A stretch of 64,000 nt of DNA from Rickettsia rickettsii (GCF_001951015.1 NZ_CP018914.1:1138001-1202000), one strand, 5' to 3'; positions 53,134 through 64,000 are shown, numbered from the stretch's first letter. A program made the numbers and translations. Notes: generated by a model not told the origin, from the letters alone.

Positions 53134-53808
53134 TTATATATCAAATCTTATACCGGCTGTTAAGTTATGGCTTTGATAATGCATACCACCGGTTGGTACA
53201 CTTGTTCCTTGGTAAATTACATTCTTACTTTTTGTTCTACCATCATCTATCCAGCTATAAGCTAGTTCTACTTTAACACCGTCGACAATTTGTGCAGAAG
53301 TACCTAAAGTTAGCTTGTAAGAAATATTAGTTCTGTTTTTAGTGTTAGATGAAAGACCGGTTATCCCATTATATGTAATTTTTTCTTTAACTAATGCAGG
53401 ACCAACACCGGCACCAGCAAAAACATCGAACATATCAAAATTAGTTAAATCTACATAACCGTTAATAAGTAAACGTGTAATAGTAGGTTTATGGCTTGCT
53501 GAAACATTAGTACGGGTAAAAGGTGCATTAGTCGCAGCTCCGGATTTCTTTAACTTACCACCGATTATAGTACCTAAAGTTAAATCGGCTCTAAAGTTTT
53601 CGGAAATATAATAACCGATACCTAAAGCAACTGGAACAGTTGTATTAGATTTTAATTTAACACCGGTTGCCTTATCTTTTTCTTCATTAAACATTGCTGC
53701 ACCGGTATCTATTCTTAAATACCACTCATGATCCATGCCCTCAGCAAATGATACGCTAGAAGATAAAATTGTTGCACTTGTAGCAGCTATTAAAAGTAAC
53801 TTTTTCAT
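53134..53808 (-). CDS. adr2: Outer-membrane adhesin Adr2-like
   Basis: From the ATG at 53808 the product is 224 residues. GAGGTG lies 6 bases upstream; the upstream in-frame start at 53817 is not needed. Signal peptide MKKLLLIAATSATILSSSVS, then HEWYLRIDTGAAMFNEEKDK, VALGIGYYISENFRADLTLG and MFDVFAGAGVGPALVKEK, ending LTAGIRFDI. It is clearly a paralogue of the neighbour at 52151 (same strand order and matched GYYI, GAGVG and FD-end blocks), so the pair arose by tandem duplication. Vitronectin binding is known for the family. Confidence 0.87.
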   Translation of the reverse strand: MKKLLLIAATSATILSSSVSFAEGMDHEWYLRIDTGAAMFNEEKDKATGVKLKSNTTVPVALGIGYYISENFRADLTLGTIIGGKLKKSGAATNAPFTRTNVSASHKPTITRLLINGYVDLTNFDMFDVFAGAGVGPALVKEKITYNGITGLSSNTKNRTNISYKLTLGTSAQIVDGVKVELAYSWIDDGRTKSKNVIYQGTSVPTGGMHYQSHNLTAGIRFDI

Positions 53809-53961
53809 GATTAGCACCTCAAATTAAATAATTAAACATTATCTTAATGGCATATATAACATATTATATTTTTTAGTTCTATATTTAATCGGCAATTAGA
53901 TTCACATAATAAAACTTTTATTAAGTTTTGTGATAAAATAAACACATGTAGTTAATTCATG

Positions 53962-54010
53962 TATAAGATTTTGAATGAATAGGATTAACTATTCATTCAA
54001 AAATCTTATA
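53962..54010. terminator. Terminator-like hairpin after fdxA
   Basis: TATAAGATTTTGAATGAATA and TATTCATTCAAAAATCTTAT are inverted copies around GGATTAAC (one mismatch). It lies 33 bases after the fdxA stop and may end both fdxA and, from the other side, block read-through to adr2. Confidence 0.65.
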
Positions 54011-54042
54011 ATTTTCGCTTAAAAATATCTCAAAATAACAAA

Positions 54043-54393
54043 TCAATTAGAAATCTTCACAGAACCTATGTATTTATTAAACTTATCTTTCTCATCTTTA
54101 AATTTATCGGCATCAGGCAAAGCAGTTTTTTTTTTGGTAATATTTTTCCATCCTTTATTTTCTATAAAATCTTTTGCACGTTCTACCCATTCTATTAACC
54201 CCGGTGATTCAGGTTTAATAGCACCTATAGGACAATCAGGAACACAAACGCCGCAATCTATACATTCATCGGGATTAATGACTAACATAAAATCATCTTC
54301 CCTTTCACCTTCATAAAAACAATCTACAGGACATACTTCAACACAATCGGTATATTTACATTTTACGCATTCATCGGTTACAACATAAGTCAT
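54043..54393 (-). CDS. fdxA: 7Fe ferredoxin
   Basis: A 116-residue FdxA-type ferredoxin: the first cluster motif [14 protein letters not shown] and the second [12 protein letters not shown] fit one 3Fe-4S or 4Fe-4S centre and one 4Fe-4S centre. A 45-residue helical tail ([17 protein letters not shown]) follows as in alphaproteobacterial FdxA. It carries electrons in the cytoplasm; partner unknown. It follows ccmC with a 4-base gap. Confidence 0.93.
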   Translation of the reverse strand: MTYVVTDECVKCKYTDCVEVCPVDCFYEGEREDDFMLVINPDECIDCGVCVPDCPIGAIKPESPGLIEWVERAKDFIENKGWKNITKKKTALPDADKFKDEKDKFNKYIGSVKISN

Positions 54394-54397
54394 TTTA

Positions 54398-55090
54398 TTA
54401 TCTGTTTTTGATTTTGTCGATTAATATAGCAGTTCTTAAAAGTAATACTAATAGAAAATATAATATAAAACTAATAAACATGATAATTAAAGGCTTTAGC
54501 ATTGAAGAGTGAATAGTTGGACTCCCTAGCCTTAAAACACTAGCAGGCTGATGCAGACTATACCAAATATTTACCGAGAATTTTACTATCGGTATGTTAA
54601 TCAGTCCGATAAGAGCAATAATAGAAGAAGGATTTTGTGCCTTTCTTATATTATCCGCACTATTCACCATAATAATATAGCTTAAATATAATAAAAATAA
54701 TATGAGCATGGAGGTAAGTCTTGCATCCCAAACCCACCATGTCCCCCATATAGGTTTTCCCCATAAAGAACCTGTTACTAAACTAATCAAAGTAAAAGTA
54801 GCCCCAACGTAACTAGAAGCTACGGCTAGCAAATAGCTAATAGTAGTTTTCCATACTAAACAGCTAAAGCTGCATACTGCCATGAAAACATAAACACCAA
54901 GAGCCATCCAAGAGGCAGGGACATGAACATACATAATGCGTACAAAATCACCTTGCTGATAATCTACCGGCGAAACTATGAGGGCTAAATAAAGACCTAT
55001 AATCATCATTACGCAAGTAGATATAGCTAATATAGGTATTATAACCTTTGATAATTTATTAAAATAATAGGGGGTTAATAGTTTTAGCAT
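54398..55090 (-). CDS. ccmC: Heme exporter/handling protein CcmC
   Basis: A 230-residue membrane protein with six helices and the heme-binding tryptophan-rich segment [17 protein letters not shown] flanked by His residues ([15 protein letters not shown]). It hands heme to CcmE in cytochrome c maturation (system I). Between tadA and fdxA with tight spacing, so likely one operon with fieF-tadA. Confidence 0.93.
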   Translation of the reverse strand: MLKLLTPYYFNKLSKVIIPILAISTCVMMIIGLYLALIVSPVDYQQGDFVRIMYVHVPASWMALGVYVFMAVCSFSCLVWKTTISYLLAVASSYVGATFTLISLVTGSLWGKPIWGTWWVWDARLTSMLILFLLYLSYIIMVNSADNIRKAQNPSSIIALIGLINIPIVKFSVNIWYSLHQPASVLRLGSPTIHSSMLKPLIIMFISFILYFLLVLLLRTAILIDKIKNR

Positions 55091-55104
55091 GTTTTCTTAC
55101 TTCT

Positions 55105-55566
55105 TTATTTCATTCTGTGGCTAGAAATAACAGTTCTTATCCTCTTAAAAAACTCTTTCATTAATAGCCCCGAATCTTCGGCAAGAATTCCGCTATATAT
55201 TTCCGGTCTATGAAAACAAGCACTACTGTTAAAATATCGCAAATTACTTTCGATTGCTCCGTGCTTGGAATCAGAAGCCCCATAAAATAAACGTTTTAAC
55301 CTGCTATGAGCTATAGCTGCCGCACACATAGCACAAGGTTCTAAAGTAACGTAAATATCATAATCATTTAAATTTTTAGAAGATATAAGATTACATGCTT
55401 CATTAATAGCAATAATTTCAGCATGATAAAGAGCGTTATTTTTTTCTTCCGTATTGTTATGGGTACTAGCAATAATTTTCTGATTTAACCTATCTACAAC
55501 TACCGCTCCGACCGGGACTTCATTTTTATCAAAAGCAATCTTTGCTTGTTTTAAAGCTTGCTCCAT
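55105..55566 (-). CDS. tadA: tRNA-specific adenosine deaminase TadA
   Basis: Converts A34 to inosine in tRNA-Arg(ACG), essential in bacteria. Active-site residues: HAE in [14 protein letters not shown] and PCAMC in [15 protein letters not shown]. The ATG at 55566 ([20 protein letters not shown]) follows family practice and gives 153 residues. A GTG at 55611 in the same frame would add 15 residues ([14 protein letters not shown]) and overlap fieF by 20 bases; E. coli TadA has a longer N-terminus, so that start is possible. Confidence 0.92.
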   Translation of the reverse strand: MEQALKQAKIAFDKNEVPVGAVVVDRLNQKIIASTHNNTEEKNNALYHAEIIAINEACNLISSKNLNDYDIYVTLEPCAMCAAAIAHSRLKRLFYGASDSKHGAIESNLRYFNSSACFHRPEIYSGILAEDSGLLMKEFFKRIRTVISSHRMK

Positions 55567-55591
55567 GAAAAAATTATTAAAATTAGCTTCT

Positions 55592-56497
55592 TTATCTAAC
55601 AATATATTCACGGTACTTTACGTGTTCTTCGATTCCAAAAGGATCTTGGTGGATAATTATTTCAGCCTCCGGAAATTCCTGCAATATTTCAAAAGCAATC
55701 TCATCGCTAATTTTATGAGCATTATAAAGCGACATATTGCCGTCCATTTCCAGATGGCACTGGATAAAAGCTTTTTGACCGGCATATCTAGTTTTCATTT
55801 CGTGCATACCTTTTGCCCCTAAATGGTTATTCACTATCGAGATAATTTTTTGTCTGTCTTGTTCGGGTAATTCATGATCTACTAAATTTTTAAATGCCTT
55901 TTTAAATAAAGAATAAGAAGAGTGAAATATATATAACGAAATAACTACACCAAATAATGGGTCAACAAACCAAAAATAATCACTTAAATTTATAGAGATA
56001 ATTACTATAACATTAGTTAGTAAGTCCGTGAAATAATGAAGCTTATCGGCTTTTACTATTTCCGATCCTGTTTTTTTAATTACATAAGTTTGGTAAAACA
56101 CTAAAATAATTGTTAAGAATATACATACATACATTACAGTAGTACCGTCGCTAATATTCTCCGGTTTTGTTTTTTCAAATAAAGATTTAACCGAAGAAAA
56201 GCCTACAAAAAAAGCTGAAGCAAAGAAAAATATCGATTGAGAAAAAATTGTTAAATCCTGCAGTTTTTCATACCCGAATCGATGATGATGATCTGGCGGT
56301 TGCAGGGCAAATCTTAAAGCTATTAGATTAATAAAGGAGGAAGTTATATCAAGCATTGAATCAATTAAAGCAGCAAGGATTGATTGTGAATCGGTAACAA
56401 CCCAAGCATATAATTTTATACTTAAAATAATTAATGCCGTAGTAACCGATAAATAAGATGCCGATTTTATTAACCGATTACGGCTATTAGTATCCAT
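55592..56497 (-). CDS. fieF: Cation-diffusion facilitator, FieF-like
   Basis: An inner-membrane divalent-cation/proton antiporter with six helices, 301 residues from the ATG at 56497, which follows GGAAAG. The zinc-site motifs are [16 protein letters not shown] (D-x3-D) and [14 protein letters not shown]; the second site is in [11 protein letters not shown]; the C-terminal domain [20 protein letters not shown] carries a cytoplasmic metal domain. The family exports zinc or iron. Which metal is used is inference. Confidence 0.9.
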   Translation of the reverse strand: MDTNSRNRLIKSASYLSVTTALIILSIKLYAWVVTDSQSILAALIDSMLDITSSFINLIALRFALQPPDHHHRFGYEKLQDLTIFSQSIFFFASAFFVGFSSVKSLFEKTKPENISDGTTVMYVCIFLTIILVFYQTYVIKKTGSEIVKADKLHYFTDLLTNVIVIISINLSDYFWFVDPLFGVVISLYIFHSSYSLFKKAFKNLVDHELPEQDRQKIISIVNNHLGAKGMHEMKTRYAGQKAFIQCHLEMDGNMSLYNAHKISDEIAFEILQEFPEAEIIIHQDPFGIEEHVKYREYIVR

Positions 56498-56649
56498 GAC
56501 AAATCTTTCCAATTTATTTATTTGTAGTTTAACAAAGAAAATATAAAATTCAATTATAATGAGGTTCTGTGAACAAAATTTAGTTTTAGCTTTACAAAAT
56601 TCTAAAAACCATATACTTATTAATTATATATTAATTTAGAGAGAATTAT

Positions 56650-57129
56650 ATGAAACTATTATCTAAAATTATGATTATAGCTCTTGCAACTTCTATGTTA
56701 CAAGCCTGTAACGGTCCGGGCGGTATGAATAAACAAGGTACAGGAACACTTCTTGGCGGTGCTGGCGGCGCATTACTTGGTTCTCAATTCGGTAAGGGCA
56801 AAGGACAGCTTGTTGGAGTAGGTGTAGGTGCATTACTTGGAGCAGTTCTTGGTGGACAAATCGGTGCAGGTATGGATGAACAGGATAGAAGACTTGCAGA
56901 GCTTACCTCACAGAGAGCTTTAGAAACAGCTCCTAGTGGTAGTAACGTAGAATGGCGTAATCCGGATAACGGCAATTACGGTTACGTAACACCTAATAAA
57001 ACTTATAGAAATAGCACTGGTCAATATTGCCGTGAGTACACTCAAACAGTTGTAATAGGCGGAAAACAACAAAAAGCATACGGTAATGCATGCCGCCAAC
57101 CTGACGGACAATGGCAAGTTGTGAATTGA
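56650..57129 (+). CDS. omp: 17 kDa genus-common surface lipoprotein
   Basis: A 159-residue lipoprotein. Signal peptide with lipobox LQAC gives a mature Cys20. A glycine-zipper region follows ([38 protein letters not shown]), then a C-terminal domain ending in [16 protein letters not shown]. This is the classic 17 kDa antigen used to detect rickettsiae. Glycine-zipper lipoproteins sit in the outer membrane; function is unclear. The gene is monocistronic. Confidence 0.96.
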   Translation: MKLLSKIMIIALATSMLQACNGPGGMNKQGTGTLLGGAGGALLGSQFGKGKGQLVGVGVGALLGAVLGGQIGAGMDEQDRRLAELTSQRALETAPSGSNVEWRNPDNGNYGYVTPNKTYRNSTGQYCREYTQTVVIGGKQQKAYGNACRQPDGQWQVVN

Positions 57130-57139
57130 TAGACAAAAC

Positions 57140-57238
57140 GTCATTGCGAGGAAAATTACGAAGTAATTGCCGAAGCAATCTCAGGAATTTTATTATTTCA
57201 TGAGATTGCCACGCAGCTTATGGCTGCTCGCAATGACG
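57140..57238. repeat. Dispersed palindromic repeat, 'cattgcgag' family
   Basis: GTCATTGCGAGGAAAATTAC ... GGCTGCTCGCAATGACG with inner inverted arms. Confidence 0.85.
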
Positions 57239-57259
57239 TTATAACAAAAGGAGCAACCT

Positions 57260-57740
57260 ATGACTTTCATAATAACAAGTACGGCATTTAAACATAATGA
57301 TCACATTCCTGATAAATTTACTTGTAAAGGACAAAATGTTTCACCGCATCTAGAGTGGAGTAATGCTCCTTCAGATACTAAATCTTTTGCACTTATAATG
57401 GATAATCCGGATGCACCGGTAGAAATAGCACCGCCACACGGTATATGGGATCATTGGGTAATATATAATATTTCTGCTTCTATTACTAAGCTTTCAGAAG
57501 GACAAATAGATAGTAGTATTAAAATTTAAAATAATAGCTGGCAAGAAAAAAATACGGCGGTCTTTGTCCACCTGCCGGCAAGCCTCATCGTTATTTTTTT
57601 AAACTATATGCCCTAAATGATTATCTTGAGCTTGATGAGAATGCTAGCAAGCCAGATTTAGTATTAGCCCTGCAAAAACATTTTTACTTGCCGAGGCAGC
57701 ACTAATCGGCATTTATTCTATTTATCATCCCGTGGCTTAA
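57260..57740 (+). pseudogene. YbhB/YbcL phosphatidylethanolamine-binding-like protein, broken
   Basis: The first 89 codons are normal: ITSTAFKHNDHIPDKFTCKG, NVSPHLEWSNAPSDTKSFAL and MDNPDAPVEIAPPHGIWDHW. A TAA at 57527 then stops the frame in SSIKI*NNSWQEK. The following frames still encode [20 protein letters not shown] and [11 protein letters not shown], the conserved end of the family. So a stop and two frameshifts have silenced the gene. The end runs into the 57.7 kb repeat. The family binds small ligands; cellular role uncertain. Confidence 0.85.
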
Positions 57741-57822
57741 CCACGGGATCTAGAAAAATAACTTAAAACATTAATAACTTTAGTATTTATTACTGGATCC
57801 CGTGGTCAAGCTACGGGATGAC
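57724..57822. repeat. Inverted repeat upstream of znuC
   Basis: ATCCCGTGGCTTAACCACGG ... CCGTGGTCAAGCTACGGGAT, with ATGAC closing. It overlaps the last codons of the broken YbhB-like gene and lies just before znuC. Confidence 0.85.
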
Positions 57823-57838
57823 AGAAGTGAACTGACAC

Positions 57839-58540
57839 ATGCAAAAACCTATAATCGAGTTTCGTAACGTATCTAAAAAATTCGGTAATAAATTGCTGAT
57901 AAATAACGTTAGTTTCACTGTCAAAAAAAATAATATCACTACTTTAATCGGACCTAACGGTGCAGGTAAAACTACCATAGTACGCCTAATGCTTGGACTT
58001 GAAAAACCTACAAGCGGCGAGATTATAATTGATTCCAAACTAAAAATTGGATATGTACCGCAGAAGTTCGGATTAACCCCTGATTTACCTATTACAGTAA
58101 AAAATTTTTTAGAGTTGTTAGCACCGAGTAATTTTAATAACAATATTAAAGAGATTAACTCATTTATTGATTTGGAACATATAAAAGATCAAGAAATTTC
58201 TAAGCTCTCAGGAGGGCAGTTTCAAAAGGTAGTTCTTGCATGTTCAATAGTTAATAATCCCGACTTAATTATTTTAGATGAACCGTTACAGTCTTTAGAC
58301 GTAACAAGCCAACAAGAATTTTATCAGCTTATTAATTTGATTCGTAAAAAGCTCAATATTACGGTTTTTATGATTTCTCATGATTTATTTACTGTAATAA
58401 AAAACTCCGATCAAGTGATATGCTTAAACGGTCACATATGTTGCAGCGGAATACCAAATGCAATAACTCCTAACTCTGAATTCTCAAATGCACTTTCTGC
58501 TCTAGGCTTCTATACTCACCACCATGACCATAAGCATTAG
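57839..58540 (+). CDS. znuC: Zinc ABC transporter ATP-binding protein ZnuC
   Basis: ATPase of the ZnuABC zinc uptake system, 233 residues. Walker [10 protein letters not shown], signature [14 protein letters not shown], Walker B LIILDEP and the switch His in MISHDLF. The C-terminus is His-rich (THHHDHKH). ZnuA and ZnuB are not in this window, so the genes are split as in other Rickettsia. Confidence 0.9.
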   Translation: MQKPIIEFRNVSKKFGNKLLINNVSFTVKKNNITTLIGPNGAGKTTIVRLMLGLEKPTSGEIIIDSKLKIGYVPQKFGLTPDLPITVKNFLELLAPSNFNNNIKEINSFIDLEHIKDQEISKLSGGQFQKVVLACSIVNNPDLIILDEPLQSLDVTSQQEFYQLINLIRKKLNITVFMISHDLFTVIKNSDQVICLNGHICCSGIPNAITPNSEFSNALSALGFYTHHHDHKH

Positions 58541-58607
58541 AATTCTTGCATAACTTATTTGTCTCCAAAAGGATCTCTCCTTATTAGCTATGTTATGCAA
58601 GAATTCT
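58539..58607. terminator. Strong hairpin after znuC
   Basis: A 16-bp perfect stem (AGAATTCTTGCATAAC / GTTATGCAAGAATTCT), starting at the znuC stop, with a loop of about 37 bases. No T-run is obvious, so it may be an mRNA-end structure. Confidence 0.55.
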
Positions 58608-58636
58608 ATTATACTTGAATTGTATTCCACGCTCAC

Positions 58637-60526
58637 CTAAGCTTGTTCTGTAGCATCACCTATCAACTCTACTGTTAATGCATTGTGATCCGTATTATCG
58701 AACTGAGTTAAATCATTTTCATTTGTATTACCTGATTCTTGTTGGCCTGTTATCACATTAAACAATTCTTTCGTAATAACTATTTTCAATAAAGAGTTTC
58801 TGCTGACTTGGTTTCATTGCAAGTAATTCTTTCACACTAACACCGGCGTCAGTCAACCTTTTTATATTATCGTCATTTTCAACAAAGAATTCTTGTTTAT
58901 TGTTTTCTATATTCGAAATTTGTGCAAAAGTAAAACCTATGTTAAGCAACGATATTTCCTCTTCTGTTAAATCTCGGTTCATTTGCTTACTTATTATAAT
59001 TTGTTGTAGTAATTTACTATCAGTTTTTAGCTCTTCAATAGTAGAATATTGATTAACCTGGTTATTAGCATTTTTTCCTAAGTTTAATTCTATTGTTGGT
59101 ACTTCTCTTGTAATAGGATAAACATTTGTTGCATCGCCATATATAAATCTTGCTCAATTGGTTTTGGATGAAGTATAGTGTTTATATCAAGTTTAGGAGT
59201 TTGTCCGCCACATCCTAAATATAAATTTAATGCTTATTTTTGTAATGCTTCTCTCAATTTATTTATTATAGGTACAAATAATAATTTATCTTCTTTCCCT
59301 AAATGCTCAAATGAATCTAGTACCATACATAGAAGTGGCTTTTTCATTCTTTTTTCCCTCTCCAGCAAGCCAAGCATATGACTGAGCTCTTATATTTCCT
59401 TTATCATCCGTAATTATATAAAAACCGGCATTTGCTTTACTCATACCGTCTAAAATACATCTTTCGGAATCATGTCCTATAGATTGGCAAGAATTACTAA
59501 ATTTACCAAGCATAAAACCTTTCATATCATCGGCAGGTAATTTAGGAAAATTATACTTTTTGCCTGTTACCTCTATATCAAAATTAATATCAGGCATATA
59601 ATATTCTTTTATAAAGTTCAATGCTTTTTGAAAACTATTATTATCTAGTTTTCCTTTTAAAGAAAAATTAGCTAAATTTTTTGCATGTAATTTATTTTCT
59701 TCTGATAATTCTTCTGCGTTGTACTTATAAGATTCTTTAATTACTATTTCAGTTACTTGATTTACTAATTCTTTAAATCATTTTTAGTTATCTGCTGAAA
59801 ATCATTTAATTTATTTTCTTTAAGAATTTTTTGCAGTTTTTTCCAGTAAGTGTGCATTACTGAAAATATATAATGAGTCTCTTCCAGATTTATTTAAAAT
59901 TTGAAAAAATTCTAATGTTTTAGAAGACAATGTTTTTGGTAAATTAAATTGAAAACTCAATTCTATTGTTTCTTTTGTATCATAATTAACAGTTTTTAAG
60001 TAACTTTTTATATCTTCTAAATTTCCAAAGTAAGTAGATACTTTTTTAGCCATTTCTAAAGAATTTAAACCGCCATTCTCCTTATATAAGTCAGCGATTT
60101 TCGACAATATGGCAATATTCCTTACATAGTTCTTTACTAATAAGATTTTTTTAAGGCGTGTATTTGTACTTAAATATTGCTTATGTATTTTTTCAAAAAC
60201 ATCATTAGTATTTAATTGATCAAAATTATTTTCTAATAATTCTTTTAATGTATCACTAGACTTTTTATTAAAGCCCTCTTTATATAATATATTTCAGCAT
60301 CGTCTTGGTTTATTCCAGCTTTTTTTAAAGTCATGGGATTACTTTTAGCATTTTCTTCTAAGGTTGTTATGGCCTTTTCTAAATTAATTTTTTCTTTTGG
60401 ATCACTAGCTTTCGCTAGTTTTTTGTTTAATTGTTCCAAGCGTTGCTTTGGATCTTGTTTATCTATCCATTCTTCGGTAGTTAATAAATTATAAATTTTT
60501 TCAATACTATTAAATGTAACTTTCAT
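58637..60526 (-). pseudogene. Large unknown Rickettsia gene, broken into pieces
   Basis: About 1.9 kb that can be read as one ancestral minus-strand gene, with pieces from MKVTFNSIEKIYNLLTTEEW (60526) through KISTYF-like helices (59820-60107) and 59307-59621 to a C-terminal piece ending IVELIG-like ITKELFNVITGQQESGNTNE ... IGDATEQA (58637). Frameshifts lie near 60240, 59800, 59300 and 58760, and a stop near 59237. The middle piece has SCQSIG...CILDG, NAGFYIITDDKGNIRAQSYA and, after a shift, LDSFEH and FIYGDATNVYPI. This pattern looks like a domain with a GNAT-like arrangement, but I do not recognise the family with confidence. Confidence 0.68.
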
Positions 60527-60697
60527 TAATTTCTTCTTTTATAATTATTCTACAAAAAACCATAAAACATGTAATTTTTAGAAAATAGCAAGGATTAGAT
60601 TAATTTTTCTTAACGAAATCAAGGGATGAGTGTTAAGGATAATTTAGAAATACATCAAATAGCAAATTATATAGAGTAACTTACTATTTATATTAGA

Positions 60698-63565
60698 TCA
60701 CACCAAATATTGCTTTAAATATCTACCGGTATGGCTTTCCTCACAGGCAGCGATATCGGCAGGGGTGCCACATACAACTATCTTACCGCCTTTGTCGCCA
60801 CCTTCAGGACCGACGTCAATAATATAATCTGCAGTTTTTATAACATCTAAATTATGCTCGATAACTAAAACGGTATTGCCCATATCAACAAGTTTATGTA
60901 ACACTTTTAACAATTTATTAATATCGTCGATATGTAATCCCGTAGTCGGTTCATCAAGTATATAAAGCGTTTTACCGGTTGAACGTCTTGATAATTCTTT
61001 AGCAAGCTTAACGCGTTGTGCTTCACCACCTGAAAGAGTAGTAGCAGACTGACCGATTTTAATATAGCCTAGACCCACTTCATTTAAGGTAATTAATTTT
61101 TCATAGATTAACGGTATTTTTTCAAAAAACTGCATCGCATCTTCTACAGTCATCATCAAAATATCGGCAATAGATTTACCTTTATATTTTATTTCAAGCG
61201 TTTCTCTATTATATCTGTGACCGTTACAAATATCACACTTTACATATACGTCAGGTAGGAAATGCATCTCTATTTTTATTAGCCCATCACCTTGGCATGC
61301 TTCACATCTACCACCTTTAACGTTAAACGAAAATCTGCCTACTTTATACCCTCTAGCTTTTGATTCAGGTAACTCCACAAACCAATCCCTAATATGGGTA
61401 AAGGCACCTGTATAAGTCGCAGGATTTGAACGAGGAGTTCTACCTATCGGAGATTGATTAATATCGATAATTTTATCAATATATTCAAGTCCTTTTAACT
61501 CTCTATATTTGCCGGGAAATACTTTGCTAGTTGGCTCTAAATGCTTTAGAGCCGCTTTATATAGAGTATGAATCATCAAGCTTGATTTACCGCTTCCCGA
61601 TACTCCCGTTATAGCAGTAAAAGTACCAAGCGGAATTTTGATATCAACATTATCTAAATTGTTGGAAACCGCCCCAAGTAATTCAATTGCCCTATTATCA
61701 TGCCCTACTCTTGTTTCAGACGGCACTTTGATTGTTTGACGACCACTTAGATACCTACCTGTGATACTTTCTTCACAATTCTTTATTTCTTCAGCATTTC
61801 CTTCCGCAATAACACGACCGCCGTGAATACCGGCTCCCGGTCCTATATCAATAATATGGTCTGCTTCATATATTGTTTCTTCATCATGCTCAACTACCAA
61901 AACGGTATTACCCAAATCTCTAAGCCTTTTTAGTGTCTCAATTAATCTTGTATTATCTCGTTGATGAAGACCAATAGACGGCTCATCAAGTACATATAAA
62001 ACACCGCTCAGTCCTGAACCTATTTGAGATGCAAGACGAATACGCTGACTTTCCCCCCCCGATAAAGTACCTGCTTCTCGTGATAACGTTAGATAATCAA
62101 GCCCGACATTCATAAGAAATTTTAATCTCTCGGTAATTTCTTTGAGTATACGCTCAGCAATAAATAATTGCTTTTTATTTAATTTTTCTTCTAAGTGACT
62201 AAACCATTTTTGCAAGGCTGCAATACTCATACCTGCTACTTCGCCTATATGAAAATTTGCTATTTTAACGCATAATGCTTCGTCTTTTAATCTAAACCCT
62301 GAACAAGCAGTACATTTATGCTCTGACTTAAATTTAGCTAGTTCTTCTTTAATTAAAACCGATTCTATAGTACGGTCCTTTTCTTGCAAACTTGGTATTA
62401 TACCGGCAAAAGGTTGTTTTATTATTTGCGTTTTAGAACCATCGTGAAATTCAAACTTTATTGCCTCTTCTCCTGAACCTTCAAATAAAATATCCTTAAC
62501 ATTTTGTGATAAACTTACAAAAGGTACTTCAATAGAAAATTTATAATGATCGGCAAGAGCCTTTAATGTCTCTAGGATAAATTTAGAAGCTGTACTACCC
62601 CAAGGCACTATTGCACCGTCTTTAATAGCAATTCTTTGATCCGGCACTATTAAATCTCTATCAAAGAAAAACTCCTTACCTATCCCTTCACATTTAGGAC
62701 ATGCTCCAAAAGGACTATTAAAAGAAAAGATTCGAGGCTCTATTTCAGTAAGCTGAAAACCCGATACCGGACAAGAATATTGCTCGGAAAAAGTAATACG
62801 CTGATTTTTTTCAAACTCGCTCTTAACTGCCGGCGGTAATTCTACAATTTCCAAATAAGTAATACCCTCGGCAAGATTTAACGAACTCTCTAAGCTATCT
62901 GCAAGTCTATTACCTAAACTTTCGTCTAGAACTATTCTATCAACGATCACTTCTATATTATGCTTCTTATTTTTATCAAGTTTCGGTAAATCATCAATTT
63001 CGCAAACTTCCCCGTTAACTATTAATTTCTGAAAGCCTTGCTTTTTCAAATTCATAATTTCACGCTTGAACTCACCCTTATGTCCTCTAACAATAGGAGC
63101 GAGTAAATATATTTTCGTACCCTTAGGTAGTTCGTTAATTATATCTACCATCTCGGAAACTGTTTGGCTATGTATCGGAAGACCGGTTGCCGGAGAGTAA
63201 GGAATACCCACCCTTGCATATAATAACCTAAGATAATCGTAAATTTCCGTTATAGTTCCAACCGTAGAACGTGGATTTTTGGAAGTAGTTTTTTGGTCAA
63301 TTGCAATAGCAGGCGATAATCCGGAAATAGATTCTACATTAGGTTTATTTTGTAAATGTAAGAATTGCCTTGCATATGAAGATAAACTTTCAACATATCG
63401 CCTTTGACCTTCTGCATAAATAGTATCAAACGCTAAAGAAGACTTGCCTGAACCGCTAAGACCGGTGATAACAACAAATTTATTCCTTGGAATATTAACA
63501 TTTATATTTTTTAGATTATGCTCTTTAGCACCGCGTACCTTAATGTATTCTTGGTTCATAATCAC
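60698..63565 (-). CDS. uvrA: Excinuclease ABC subunit A
   Basis: Damage-recognition ATPase of nucleotide excision repair, 955 residues. Two ABC units with Walker [11 protein letters not shown] and [10 protein letters not shown], signatures [12 protein letters not shown] and [12 protein letters not shown], and zinc Cys pairs ([26 protein letters not shown]). The start could be the second Met ([18 protein letters not shown], 63559). It is divergent from ssb, a common arrangement in alphaproteobacteria and others. Confidence 0.97.
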   Translation of the reverse strand: MIMNQEYIKVRGAKEHNLKNINVNIPRNKFVVITGLSGSGKSSLAFDTIYAEGQRRYVESLSSYARQFLHLQNKPNVESISGLSPAIAIDQKTTSKNPRSTVGTITEIYDYLRLLYARVGIPYSPATGLPIHSQTVSEMVDIINELPKGTKIYLLAPIVRGHKGEFKREIMNLKKQGFQKLIVNGEVCEIDDLPKLDKNKKHNIEVIVDRIVLDESLGNRLADSLESSLNLAEGITYLEIVELPPAVKSEFEKNQRITFSEQYSCPVSGFQLTEIEPRIFSFNSPFGACPKCEGIGKEFFFDRDLIVPDQRIAIKDGAIVPWGSTASKFILETLKALADHYKFSIEVPFVSLSQNVKDILFEGSGEEAIKFEFHDGSKTQIIKQPFAGIIPSLQEKDRTIESVLIKEELAKFKSEHKCTACSGFRLKDEALCVKIANFHIGEVAGMSIAALQKWFSHLEEKLNKKQLFIAERILKEITERLKFLMNVGLDYLTLSREAGTLSGGESQRIRLASQIGSGLSGVLYVLDEPSIGLHQRDNTRLIETLKRLRDLGNTVLVVEHDEETIYEADHIIDIGPGAGIHGGRVIAEGNAEEIKNCEESITGRYLSGRQTIKVPSETRVGHDNRAIELLGAVSNNLDNVDIKIPLGTFTAITGVSGSGKSSLMIHTLYKAALKHLEPTSKVFPGKYRELKGLEYIDKIIDINQSPIGRTPRSNPATYTGAFTHIRDWFVELPESKARGYKVGRFSFNVKGGRCEACQGDGLIKIEMHFLPDVYVKCDICNGHRYNRETLEIKYKGKSIADILMMTVEDAMQFFEKIPLIYEKLITLNEVGLGYIKIGQSATTLSGGEAQRVKLAKELSRRSTGKTLYILDEPTTGLHIDDINKLLKVLHKLVDMGNTVLVIEHNLDVIKTADYIIDVGPEGGDKGGKIVVCGTPADIAACEESHTGRYLKQYLV

Positions 63566-63663
63566 TTCACTACAAAATTTTTGAGATATTTTTTAAAAAA
63601 CCTGTAGTATTATAGGCTCTTTTATTTTATTATTGCAATAGTAATATTTTAAAGTAGGTATTA

Positions 63664-64000
63664 ATGGCAGGTAGTTTAAATAAAGTAATATTAATAGGTA
63701 ATGTAGGGCGTGATCCGGAAATGAGAACTACGGGCGAAGGAAAAAAAATCATTAATCTTTCCTTAGCAACAACCGAAACTTGGAAAGATCGCATTACCAG
63801 CGAACGAAAAGAACGCACTGAATGGCATAGAGTAGTGATATTTAGTGAAGGGTTAGTATCTGTTGTAGAACGCTATGTCACAAAAGGTAGCAAATTATAT
63901 ATTGAAGGTTCATTGCAAACCCGTAAGTGGAATGATAATTCAGGTCAAGAAAAATATACCACGGAAGTTGTGTTACAAAACTTTAATTCACAATTAATAT
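63664..64000 (+). CDS. ssb: Single-stranded DNA-binding protein (5' part)
   Basis: The first 112 codons of an OB-fold SSB: AGSLNKVILIGNVGRDPEMR, TGEGKKIINLSLATTETWKD and TEWHRVVIFSEGLVSVVERY, then KGSKLYIEGSLQTRKWND. The 3' end with the acidic tail is outside the window. The start ATG at 63664 follows AAAGTAGG. Divergent from uvrA across about 98 bases. Confidence 0.96.
   Translation, partial: MAGSLNKVILIGNVGRDPEMRTTGEGKKIINLSLATTETWKDRITSERKERTEWHRVVIFSEGLVSVVERYVTKGSKLYIEGSLQTRKWNDNSGQEKYTTEVVLQNFNSQLI

Noticed and set aside
63630-63818. Minus-strand ORF opposite ssb
   Set aside because: Antisense to a clear, conserved ssb gene.

Overview
The window is a piece of a Rickettsia chromosome, very probably of the spotted fever group. 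The AT-rich base composition, the many gene fossils, the dispersed palindromic repeats, the 17 kDa genus antigen, the Adr1/Adr2 adhesin pair and above all an intact rOmpA (sca0) gene with 72/75-residue tandem repeats all point there. The species cannot be fixed from sequence reading alone.

Layout. 1-11.4 kb (minus strand): 5' part of nuoG, a small membrane protein, aconitase, the F1 half of ATP synthase (atpHAGDC) and dihydrolipoamide dehydrogenase, i.e. energy metabolism, with a palindromic repeat in every atp spacer. 11.5-14.1 kb: a Dps-like ferritin and two pseudogenes (an unknown membrane protein and a class D beta-lactamase). 14.3-18 kb: mrcA and miaB. 18-20.4 kb: a graveyard of an MNT-HEPN type gene, an Rpn-type PD-(D/E)XK nuclease and a palindromic element. 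20.4-23.3 kb: SH3 protein, kefB, rsfS and a BolA-like gene. 23.4-30.2 kb: one large, heavily decayed autotransporter (Sca/rOmpA-like). 30.7-31.7 kb: tRNA-Pro, infA, maf. 31.9-38.4 kb: dksA, xerC, phospholipase D, ubiD and ppiD, with fossils of a phasin and of PHB synthase in between. 38.6-44.5 kb: rompA. 44.7-51.7 kb: ankyrin remnant, ftsK, a frameshifted acyltransferase, map, broken radC, a WecA-like transferase and a DUF721/DciA-like gene. 52-56.5 kb: adr1, adr2, then fdxA, ccmC, tadA and fieF. 56.6-64 kb: 17 kDa antigen, broken ybhB-like gene, znuC, a large unknown pseudogene, uvrA and the start of ssb.

How the genes fit together. Intact genes serve housekeeping (respiration and ATP synthesis, translation, DNA repair and recombination, division) and host interaction (rOmpA, Adr1, Adr2, phospholipase D, 17 kDa lipoprotein). 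Broken genes belong to dispensable functions: storage polymer (phasin, PhaC), antibiotic resistance (OXA-type), toxin-antitoxin or mobile-element-like genes (MNT-HEPN, Rpn), surface variation (Sca-like, acyltransferase, ankyrin) and RadC. Most fossils carry only a few stops and frameshifts and are still readable, so decay looks recent.

I saw no intact novel multigene system, CRISPR array, transposase or prophage. The most unusual structures are the palindromic repeats spread through spacers and into the ends of genes, the multiply broken MNT-HEPN locus, and a tandem 65-bp duplication that copies the dksA start region and creates a small upstream ORF.
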